From Saprospiraceae bacterium (GTDB lineage Bacteria; Bacteroidota; Bacteroidia; Chitinophagales; Saprospiraceae): a stretch of DNA of 64,000 nt. The notes under the pieces are model-generated. The model saw only the letters and a program-made list of their open reading frames with translations, was not told where the DNA came from and ran no database searches. Below are positions 56,954 through 64,000 of the stretch, one piece after another (position 1 is the stretch's first letter; each line of letters starts with the position of its first letter). Location of the stretch: the NCBI GenBank assembly GCA_016717105.1, contig JADKGF010000005.1, positions 62,001-126,000 on the forward strand, in the 5' to 3' direction. A program made the translations under genes and the position numbers.

Positions 56954-57641
56954 TTAGTGAAATTTATCAAAATATTCTTGTAAAGTCATTCTATGTTGTT
57001 CAAATTTTTCTGAAAGGACTTGCATTTTTGTAATTCTATCTAAACGAAAAAACCTGAATTCTTTCCGCAAACGACACCAAGCAATTAGCAACCAATTTTC
57101 TGTTCTTATCAATGCAAATGGCTCAATCATTCTTTTTGTTGATTTGCCATTTTCATTAGTGTAATCAATTTCCGTTAAATTAAGGTTAGTAATAGCAAGT
57201 TGTAAATCAGATAACGTGTTACTGTTTATTAATTTTTCATGATTTGCGCCTGATATAGTCCTTTCTGAAAGTAAATTAACTCTGTCTTTTACGTTATAAT
57301 TCAAAACGGATTTAATTTTTCAATGGCTTCTGTATAATCTTTTATAAAAGAAGAGTCTTTACTTTTGAGAACTAATTTTTCCGCAAGAATCAAAGCATTT
57401 GCTTGGCTTTCGGTAAACATAACTGGTGGAATTTTGTAGCCTTCCATTAAAGAATAGCCTTTCCTTCTTCTGTTATGATTGGAACTCCTGCCTGTTCTAA
57501 TGCTCTAATGTCTCGGTAAATCGTCCTAACACTTACATTAAATTTGTCAGCAAGATTAGTCGCTGTCAATAGTCGTTTCGTTTGCAGTTGTGTTAAAATT
57601 GCAGTCAGTCGTGAAAGTCGTTTTGTGTTGTTGTTGTTCAT
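56954..57641 (-). CDS. HTH/WYL-domain transcriptional regulator, with two frame breaks
   Basis: About 229 residues when three frame segments are joined. An N-terminal winged HTH (KRLSRLTAILTQLQTKRLLTATNLADKFNVSVRTIYRDIRALEQAGVPI) is followed by PPVMFTESQANALILAEKLV and a WYL-type domain (FALIRTENWLLIAWCRLRKEFRFFRLDRITKMQVL). The breaks are near 57450 and 57305. This YafY-like regulator probably controls the DUF1761 and YdeI-type genes 75 bp downstream. Start at 57641 (MNNNNTKRL). Confidence 0.82.
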
Positions 57642-57689
57642 TTTTATATTCTGACTGTCAATGTTTGTAAGGTCTAGTGGTATTAAGCT

Positions 57690-57735
57690 TAACGGTTTTG
57701 TGCTTGCCAAAGGTAGAGAATTTGAAATACTAATG
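57690..57735 (-). repeat. Palindromic cassette-boundary repeat, copy B (half site)
   Basis: A 46-bp copy of one arm only (plus strand TAACGGTTTTGTGCTTGCC, then AATTTGAAATACTAATG). On the minus strand it ends in GTTAAGC, which fits the attC R' consensus GTTRRRY. It overlaps the end of the xre-type gene by 6 bp. Confidence 0.6.
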
Positions 57736-58092
57736 CGCGCTGTCTTTAGCTTCTTGTTTATTCAGGTTTGTTGCCGTTTCTTTCAGCTGTTTATAGGTTA
57801 GCTTTGAAGCAGCTTCTTTCCACGTCTCTGTTATTTCTTTCTGTAGCAAAGTATTTAATGAATTGTTCTCACTATAATGCACATTTGGGTCAGGTTTCCA
57901 AATAAGTATGTCGTTTGGTTCACAATTCAAGGTAAGACATATCTTCTCAATGTGGTCAAGTCTGAAAGTGCTTGTCTTACTATTTAGAATATTGGTGGCA
58001 GCATGTCTTGTGAAGCCTGCTTTCACTAAATAGGTGAAAGGTTTTTCGATTCCTCTGGCTCTAATTATAGGTGTAATGTCAAGTGTCAGCAT
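57730..58092 (-). CDS. XRE-family helix-turn-helix protein
   Basis: A 120-aa protein. The HTH covers residues about 5-62 (ITPIIRARGIEKPFTYLVKAGFTRHAATNIL, RLDHIEKICLTLNCEPNDILIWKP), the Cro/CI-like layout with the recognition helix at HAATNILN. The C-terminal half is a charged helix (LLQKEITETWKEAASKLTYKQLKETATNL). A 21-bp direct-repeat array begins 39 bp upstream of its start. Autoregulation through that array is possible but unproven. Confidence 0.82.
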   Translation of the reverse strand: MLTLDITPIIRARGIEKPFTYLVKAGFTRHAATNILNSKTSTFRLDHIEKICLTLNCEPNDILIWKPDPNVHYSENNSLNTLLQKEITETWKEAASKLTYKQLKETATNLNKQEAKDSAH

Positions 58093-58130
58093 GTTTAATT
58101 GTCTATTGGTGTTTATGATTCAAGGTGTTT

Positions 58131-58382
58131 TCTGTAAGAATTGGAAAGATATACAAACAAACATGCTAAAAGTACTGAATGTTGTGAAAGTTCTACAAAC
58201 AATTGTGAAAAAATCTAAAATGCAGTTAAAAGTTATACAAACAAACATGCTAAAAGTACTGAATCTGGCGAAAATACTACAAACAATGTTTAAATATTCT
58301 AAAATGAAATTGTATGTTTTGCAAATAAAGATGAAAAAAATACAAACTATTTTGCTAAAAGTACAAACTATTTTAGGGGTTT
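58131..58382. repeat. Array of about twelve 21-bp direct repeats upstream of xre
   Basis: Units start at 58131 (weak) and then every 21 bp from 58152 to 58362. The consensus begins TACAAAC and ends GCTAAAAG. Units 1 and 5 (58152 and 58236) are identical over 21 bp, and units 1-4 repeat as 5-8, giving an 84-bp higher period. Units 10 and 11 share TACAAACTATTTT. The plus strand is open and would encode heptad peptides (VLQTIVK-type), probably a by-product of the 21-bp period. Confidence 0.93.
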
Positions 58383-58409
58383 TCTCTCTATGCTTTTCTA
58401 AAATTGATT

Positions 58410-58588
58410 AACCACAAACGTTGAATGAGAGAACCGCAATATCAATTGCGGCTAGGGGAAGTATTTGTGTATATACGGTGGTAATGCTAAAGCTCATGCT
58501 GAAGCTTGACAGGCTATGATAAATTGTGAGAGACGTTCCCCATCAGTTTCGGCTGGTGGGTCCGTCACCTCGATTAATGGCTGCCGTT
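58410..58588 (-). other. Structured, relatively GC-rich element at a cassette boundary
   Basis: No coding frame. It contains the hairpin CCGCAAT-ATCA-ATTGCGG (58433-58450), a long-range pair GGGGAA (58454) / TTCCCC (58535), and CCCATCAG / CTGGTGGG (58538-58559) around TTTCGG. On the minus strand it ends in CAACGTTTGTGG, close to the CCGTTAGTGG end of copy C. It may be another attC-type site or a non-coding RNA gene; I recognise no known RNA family. Confidence 0.45.
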
Positions 58589-58936
58589 CTATTCATTTGG
58601 TGGTATATATCCATAAATTTTCGTCTTTTCTAAATTGTCATTACTATTTGTGTTAATTTCCCAAGTCATTAAGAAGTCTGGGTCAATTACTATTTCTTTT
58701 GTCGCTCTTAGTTTATATTCGCCCTTTTCAGCCTTTTATGTTTTCCTTATAATAAGGCATCTGAAAAATAGTTTCGTCTTTCCTTTTTAGTCTTATCAGT
58801 CCATCGTTAGTTAATTCTGATACGATTCCGTGAGTTTGGTATTGTTCTATTAATTCTCCTTCCTTGTCAATAAAAGTAAGTCCAATTAGAAAAACTTTGC
58901 CTTTCAAATATTCTTGTAGGTTGTTCGTATGTCACA
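58589..58936 (-). pseudogene. Broken small-protein gene (about 110 codons)
   Basis: The minus-strand frame reads NLQEYLKGKVFLIGLTFIDK, then HGIVSELTNDGLIRLKRKDE, then after a one-base shift near 58727 EKGEYKLRATKEIVIDPDFL and GYIPPNE. Its presumed ATG overlaps the previous stop (TAATG), but the second codon is TGA. As I recall, similar proteins of unknown function occur beside genes like the next one, often in mobile regions. One nonsense and one frame break suggest decay or sequence error. Confidence 0.55.
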
Positions 58937-59119
58937 TTACATAGAGTAAAGTGTTTTTAAAAAACTTCCATAACCGCCAATGTCAATTAGTTCATCTTTG
59001 TCTGATTTAATTGCAAGTCCAAAAGTTTTACTGTCTTCGTCAAAATAGATTTTGTAGCCATTTCCATCTTCATTTTCTTCCAACACTGTCCATAACTCAT
59101 AAAACATAAGTAGAGTCAT
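58937..59119 (-). CDS. Small conserved protein of unknown function
   Basis: A 60-aa acidic protein: FYELWTVLEENEDGNGYKIY, FDEDSKTFGLAIKSDKDELI, DIGGYGSFLKTLYSM. It is compact with alternating strands and no membrane segment. It is coupled to the broken downstream gene by TAATG. The pair could be an immunity or toxin-antitoxin-type cassette, by size and location only. An earlier start may exist, since similar proteins seem slightly longer. Confidence 0.55.
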   Translation of the reverse strand: MTLLMFYELWTVLEENEDGNGYKIYFDEDSKTFGLAIKSDKDELIDIGGYGSFLKTLYSM

Positions 59120-59279
59120 TAGCGTTCTTCATATTTCTGTCTTCTTGTTGGTTTAATTAAACACTTTGTTAGGTCAAGTCCAAATACGTTTTAAATCATC
59201 TCTACCTACACGTCGGTCTTAATTATTTCTTCTATTTCAGTTGAAGTCATTTCTTGTGTGTATCGTTTTACGGTTGCCA

Positions 59280-59408
59280 CTAACGGTTTTGGGCTTGCCG
59301 AAGGTGGGGAATTTGAAATACGAATGCTCAAATTTACGATAATGTTCAATAGAATTCCAAATGCTCAAACCTACGATTCTGCCCCACTTTTGGCAAACCC
59401 ATGTTGAA
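59280..59408 (-). repeat. Palindromic cassette-boundary repeat, copy C (attC-like, complete)
   Basis: The arms GGGCTTGCCGAAGGTGGGG and CCCCACTTTTGGCAAACCC pair with few mismatches. Between them lie two direct copies of ATGCTCAAATYTACGAT. On the minus strand the ends are GTTCAAC (fits RYYYAAC) and GTTAGTG (near GTTRRRY), the layout of an integron attC site. Length about 129 bp, within attC range. It abuts the IS91-type element. Confidence 0.7.
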
Positions 59409-59473
59409 CTAAACCTTTGGTAGCTCACTGGCTTGATAATTGTCATTGCAAATATAAATAAATGTATTAAGTT

Positions 59474-60432
59474 ATGGCAACAAAAAAAAGAATCCCGAAG
59501 ACTTAGGATCACACACCATCATTTTTAGAGCAAGAGTTGAAGTTGAAGGCTTCTCTGATCAGCTGGACAAGTTTGAAAAGAAACTATCTGTATTGGGTAG
59601 AGCACGAAGCACCTATCTTAACTATTCCCGTCATTTGGCAAAGATGGCCTTGCACTTTAAGTGCTTACCCACTGAGTTAGAAGAAGACCAGATCAGCGAT
59701 TATCTTCATTTGCTCAAGCAGGAGCATAATACACCATCAGATTCTTACTTTAAGCATACTGTTTTTGGTCTGCGTATGCTCTGCAAAGTAGAACATATCA
59801 AACCGCATGATATAGGTCTCCCTAGCATCAAGCGGCCCAATAAGCTACCTGTGGTATTGTCAAAAGCGGAGATGTGGTCTTTATTGCAAGCGCCTGATTT
59901 ACTAAAACATAAGATACTCATTGGCCTTTTATATGGCTGTGGCTTGAGATGTTTAGAAGCAAGGAGTGTTCGGATTCAGGACATAGATATGGATCGAAAG
60001 ACCTTACATGTCGTGCAGGGCAAAGGCAAGAAAGATCGATATGTGCCTATCAGCGATCATCTCATCCGAGGTATTCAAAAGTATCTTGATGCCGAAAATC
60101 CAGATACCTGGCTCTTTAATGGACAGCCTGAAGCCAATCGCAAAGGTGGAGACTTCGACTCGCGATATTCACAGAAAGGTGTCCAGTGGGCAGTGTCGAG
60201 TGCCGCAAAGAAAGCTGGTATCATCAAACACATCAATGTCCACACGTTGCGCCACACGTATGCTACGCATCTACTCGAGGATGGTATGGATATCATGACG
60301 CTCAAAGAGATGCTTGGACATGAGCGAATAGAGACAACACTCGTCTATCTGCATATAGCCCAAAGCGGTCGCCGCAAAGCATTCAGCCCACTAGACACCT
60401 TGTTTACAGAATGCGGGCCACGTTCGAAGTAG
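59474..60432 (+). CDS. Tyrosine recombinase associated with the IS91-type transposase
   Basis: About 319 residues if one A is restored in the A8 run at 59482-59489; the start ATG 59474 then reads MATKKKNPEDLGSH into the open frame. As written, the longest frame begins at a TTG at 59593. SAM-like core-binding domain: about residues 25-125. The catalytic domain shows all key residues: Arg in YGCGLRCLEARS, Lys in GKGKKDRYVP, HTLRHTYATH, GHERIETT and the Tyr in LVYLHIA. It overlaps the transposase gene by 22 bp. Confidence 0.88.
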
Positions 60433-61538
60433 CGCATGTGCTCGATCGATCATGGCATTGTGTGGAGAAGGACACACTTAATGGCTGGCAAATACGGACA
60501 CTTAGAGCGATTAAAGATTGTCGAACCATCGCACTGGGTGGCCATGTCGATGGTTGCGATAGCTGTGGACATGTACAGATAAGTTACAATAGTTGTCGCA
60601 ATCGCCACTGTCCCAAATGCCAAGGTCACAAGCGTCAGCAATGGATCGAGGCGAGAGAGACTGAGTTGCTCCCTGTACCGTACTTTCATGTAGTTTTCAC
60701 ACTGCCTGATACACTAAATCCTTATGCTATTCATAAACCTAAGGTTATTTACGATGCACTTTTTCAAGCGGCTTGGGAGACGATAGAAGCATTTGCAGGT
60801 AAGAAAAACAAGGCAGGCATGATCAGCATCTTACACACGTGGGGGCAAAATTTATCACTCCATCCACATATCCATTGCATTATTCCAGGTGGAACGGTAG
60901 ACCAAAACGGAAAGTGGAAATTATCAAAGTCATCTGGTAAGTTTCTTTATCCCGTCAAAGCAATGAGTAAGATATATCGCGCTAAGTATGTGGCTATTCT
61001 AAGGGCATCGGAACTTGAAATAGAGCAATCAACTTTCGATGCATTATTTAAAAAAGAATGGGTGGTGTATGCCAAAAGACCTTTTGGATCACCCAAATCC
61101 GTGATAGAATATCTTGGTAGATATACTCATAAGATCGCTATCTCAAATCACCGTATACTGTCCATCGATGATCATACAGTGAGAATATCATACAAGGATT
61201 ATCGTACAGAAGGTCAAAAGAAAACCATGACACTCAGTCATGCAGAATTTATCCGCAGATTTGCGCTTCACATCCTACCGAAGCGATTTGTAAGGATTAG
61301 GCATTATGGGATACTCAGCAGTAGTTGGAAGCCAAATAAACTACCCAATCTACAAGCCGTATTAACAGCACTGCCTATACGATTACTACCAACCGGTATT
61401 AAACATCCAAAAGCCCAATCATGCCCTTGCTGTAAGACAGGACGTATAATTACCATTATGACGTTCGGGAGACGAGGGCCTCCAAGTGAGTATAATAAGG
61501 CTGCATATGAAAATCCTACATCTCAAAAATCTTGTTGA
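60411..61538 (+). CDS. IS91-family transposase (HUH rolling-circle type)
   Basis: A 375-aa transposase with an intact frame. An N-terminal zinc-binding region (CDSCGHVQISYNSCRNRHCPKCQ) precedes the HUH motif HPHIHCIIPGG (about residues 147-157). The catalytic tyrosine segment is EYLGRYTHKIAISNHRI, then VRISYKDYR, and the C-terminal LHILPKRFVRIRHYGILSS, all family hallmarks. The C-terminus has CPCCKTGRI. Probably functional. Confidence 0.94.
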   Translation: MRATFEVAHVLDRSWHCVEKDTLNGWQIRTLRAIKDCRTIALGGHVDGCDSCGHVQISYNSCRNRHCPKCQGHKRQQWIEARETELLPVPYFHVVFTLPDTLNPYAIHKPKVIYDALFQAAWETIEAFAGKKNKAGMISILHTWGQNLSLHPHIHCIIPGGTVDQNGKWKLSKSSGKFLYPVKAMSKIYRAKYVAILRASELEIEQSTFDALFKKEWVVYAKRPFGSPKSVIEYLGRYTHKIAISNHRILSIDDHTVRISYKDYRTEGQKKTMTLSHAEFIRRFALHILPKRFVRIRHYGILSSSWKPNKLPNLQAVLTALPIRLLPTGIKHPKAQSCPCCKTGRIITIMTFGRRGPPSEYNKAAYENPTSQKSC

Positions 61539-63334
61539 TTTTGGGTAGGGGAAGGTATATCCCATATTGAATAGAATTTAGTGATTTGGCTCACTCTATG
61601 ACTTAAACTCATCAAAAATACTACCAAATCCCTTGTAATCAACCTGCATGGGATGTGGAGTTGTCAATTGCTTAACGATATCTCCATAACAAAACAAATA
61701 AGTTTTCAAATTTTGCTCCGCTACAAAGGTTCCGTTCAACAGGGCGTTCATCGCTTGTCCGCTGGACACGACGAACGTTCCCAATTTAATCAGTAAAATC
61801 CCGTAATATTTTTAATACTCTGTTTATAATTATGACATTCTCGAACTTTTGCTTATTTAAAAATTCTTGTTCTACAGTGATGTTGTTAGCTGCCAAATTT
61901 ATTAATAAAATTACCTTTATATTCAAGATTTAATTATATTTGTTTGAGAAAGTACCTTCTTAGTCTAAAATCGTATTCCGTTAAATCCATATCTACAATA
62001 TCAATTTCCAGTATATGATCTTTTATTTGTTAGAGATCTGTCTATTACATCTGATGATCTGTAAAATATTTTTTAATGCAATTATCTTTATCTGCATTCC
62101 ATATTCTGTTTTTACTCGGTTTTGTAGTCTTCTTCATTCCTTCAAATAAGACCATTTCACCAAATTGAAATTCAAATCCTTTGAATCGTCTATATATAAA
62201 ATAGAACGTAGTAAGAATGGGATTGAATTTTCACTTCTTATAAAAACATAATGTGTCAAGTATTTTATGGTTTGACAACCATTTTGTTCGTGCTCTCTAC
62301 TATTGAATATTATTTTGACTTGATATGTCACTATATTTCCCATATATTATTCTTGATAACGGCAGTTAGATATCTGGTGGATTGGCAATAGCCCAATCTG
62401 ACACGATGATCGCTTGTTAGTAATCGTTTATAAGTTTATTTTTATACTAATTATAAGAAATTATTTCTGTTTTATTCAGTTTCAAAATTACTTTGATGCA
62501 ATAAAAATATGTTCACTGGGACTAATATTAAGGACTCTTACTACCATAATTAAAAGATAATAAAGAAAGTGATAAAACATAAACTGAGTCTAGCAAAAAG
62601 AAAGTAAGTAAAACCAACCAAATGATTCTAAATTGTTTTTTTTTTTGTGCTTTAAAGTAATATAAGATGCTAAAAAGTCCCAATGATTATCATAATTGAT
62701 GTAATGGTACCTAAGTTAAATTTTATTCCAAAATGAAATACTTTGCAAACCAATGTTGCAAGAAATGTTTGTTAAACAAGATTAGAATTTTGTTTAATTC
62801 ACTTCGAATAAGAATTTAGTCTAAGATTTGTTTTTACTTTCATTCAGATTCTCTCAGTTTTAGAATCCACTTTGTTGTTAGATCAATTATTAAGAAAATT
62901 AATGCAAAATGTTATACAGAGCCATCCAATCAATGCAGGTACAATTCATTAAATCCACTGCATTTCCAGTCCGTTGCAGCTACTGCACAACCCCAATTCC
63001 AGTTATTAAAAGTCCTATAATTATTGTTGATTTTGAAATATGTTTGATTTGTTTCAATTTTTATTATTTAATAGTGCATTTATTCATTAATAATTATTCA
63101 AATAAAAAATTGTTTTTGTTCGATTGGAGTAATTTTATTTAGGCTACTTCTAATGATTGTTAATTTGTTTAAACCAACTCAAATATAAACAAAATTTCAC
63201 ATTTACATCTCCCATTCAAGAAATTTACGACATTAACATTTAGGCTATTTAAAACACTTGAATTTACACCCATTATTTCTCTTGTCACTAATGTCACCAA
63301 GACATAGACTTCTCATTTTGTCAAAGAGTATACC
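61539..63334. other. AT-rich non-coding or decayed region
   Basis: About 1.8 kb without a convincing gene. The first ~240 bp are the probable end of the IS91-type element. A 69-codon minus-strand frame (62134-62343) with IVTYQVKIIFNSREHEQNG could be a small or decayed protein, but nothing supports expression. I see no repeats or RNA genes in the rest. Confidence 0.6.
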
Positions 63335-64000
63335 TCAATCCTGAATGCAACGAACAGAGAGTCCTTCCGCCCGATTGCTTATTAAAATGCTGGCACCGCT
63401 GTTGTAGAAGTTGAGGAAGCGTGAATTGTTACTATAAATCGTACTACTCCAATAGCTGCCGTTGTTACCCTCACCATTGAGCAAACCATAACTTCCTTCA
63501 CGATAGCCCGCCATGGGCAATTTTAGTGGTGATGCAAAGGCACCATTTCCCATCATTGCTGCTCCATGTTCTTCGCTCTTGCTCCCATTCTGCTGCAGTA
63601 GGTATTCGAAATCCCGAAGGACATGGATTGTTTTCAGCAGCGGTACCTGACCACATATGTGTTTCAACAGGACTTAACCAATTATAGGGGCTTGTACTGT
63701 TTGTGACAAATAAACCATTTGAAGTAAAAAAACTGCTCGACTGTGTTGTGGTTATTCCTGATGTTCGTATCTGATGCCCATCAGCATTGCGCCCCCACTG
63801 ATAGAGGCACCATACTGGCAGCATCTGTTGGGGGGCTGGTTGCAACTGGGTAGCACTGAGATTGGGTCGAGCCATACCTTTCCAGTGATAGGATTAACTA
63901 CGGTGCCATAATTTCCGGTGTTACTTGATATCACCGCTTGCCATGCTCCGTTGATGTACTGATGAAGACCTTTTGTCCCACAGTCTGTAAGATTATGATC
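63335..64000 (-). CDS. FISUMP-domain protein, broken frame, 5' part beyond the window
   Basis: Four frame segments together give one Fibrobacter succinogenes major paralogous (FISUMP, TIGR02145-type) domain: GTVVNPITGKVWLD, YQWGRNADGHQIRTSG, CPSGFRIPTAAEWEQE, LKLPMAGYREGSYGLLNGEG, NNGSYWSSTIYSNNSRFLNF and the ending GLSVRCIQD. Frame changes fall near 63865, 63800 and 63580. Such proteins are surface or secreted and frequent in Bacteroidota. The gene continues past position 64000, so signal peptide and N-terminal domains cannot be seen. Confidence 0.82.

Larger units (their letters stand above)
59474..61778 (+). mobile_element. IS91-type element with tyrosine recombinase gene (ends not resolved)
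   Basis: It holds a tyrosine recombinase gene overlapping an IS91-family HUH transposase gene, an arrangement known for IS91-like elements. IS91 elements lack terminal inverted repeats and target duplications, so the limits are approximate. A right end near ACGAACGTTC (61771-61780) is a guess from the GTTC target preference. The ~230 bp after the transposase are non-coding. Confidence 0.6.

Noticed and set aside
58131..58382. CRISPR array
   Set aside because: The 21-bp units are directly adjacent with no unique spacers, and no cas gene is present.
58034..58411. Plus-strand 125-codon frame with heptad peptides across the 21-bp array
   Set aside because: It overlaps the XRE gene start on the other strand, its first third is antisense to that gene, and the heptads follow automatically from the 21-bp DNA period.
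61596..61784. 62-codon minus-strand frame after the IS91-type transposase
   Set aside because: No recognisable domain, lies in the probable end of the mobile element, and has no promoter or coupled gene.
62909..63142. 77-codon plus-strand frame in the AT-rich right region
   Set aside because: Composition is that of random AT-rich sequence, and there is no motif or neighbour support.

Overview
The window is a low-GC, gene-dense chromosomal segment of a Bacteroidota bacterium. The evidence is lineage-typical content: the lipid-anchored BamA-like protein TamL, a short primary sigma factor (290 aa), PorT-type beta-barrels, C-terminal type IX secretion (T9SS) sorting domains, DUF1573, DUF4956 and FISUMP proteins, an atpD-atpC pair separate from the rest of the ATP synthase genes, the futalosine menaquinone enzyme MqnE, and Bacteroidota -7 promoter boxes (TAnnTTTG) ahead of several genes. 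A Saprospirales/Chitinophagales-like member is plausible, but the sequence alone does not settle the order. I saw no rRNA, tRNA or CRISPR array.

Layout. 1-6.2 kb: phospholipid genes (psd fragment, cdsA) with a CPBP protease, a DUF697-SHOCT protein, miaE, and a HAD hydrolase coupled to a CAT-like acyltransferase. 6.3-11.3 kb: pheT, a coiled-coil protein, zapA and rny. 11.4-16.3 kb: a decayed T9SS-secreted protein gene, purC, a Nudix-like protein, a DUF6934-type two-gene module and rpoD. 16.5-23.6 kb: a DODA-type dioxygenase, exported superoxide dismutase, tamL, a SpoU-type RNA methyltransferase, DUF1573 and yaaA. 23.6-26.5 kb: a DUF4956-HlyD-TolC operon with no transporter ATPase or permease. 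26.7-40.9 kb: two DEAD-box helicases, a vanadium haloperoxidase-type protein, a barrel-TPR-SPOR protein, a glycosyltransferase, fadH, atpDC and three small outer-membrane barrels. 40.9-52.5 kb: an ECF sigma operon with a heptanucleotide repeat upstream of its promoter, kdsD, recQ, aroQ, a second ECF sigma gene, a Crp/Fnr regulator, an SMP-30 protein, a second glycosyltransferase and mqnE.

52.5-61.8 kb is an accessory island. It holds an IS5-type remnant, an IS1380-family element abutting a T9SS gene fragment, small accessory genes separated by imperfect palindromic repeats that resemble integron attC sites, an array of 21-bp direct repeats upstream of an XRE regulator, and an IS91-type element carrying a tyrosine recombinase. 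61.8-63.3 kb is AT-rich and nearly empty. A frame-broken FISUMP protein gene runs off the right edge.

Reading-frame breaks are frequent: at least a dozen genes, often at homopolymer runs. One gene (fadH) has two compensating indels about 45 bp apart. Most of these look like sequencing indels rather than biology, so single-break genes are annotated as one CDS. Gene content is more reliable here than frame integrity.
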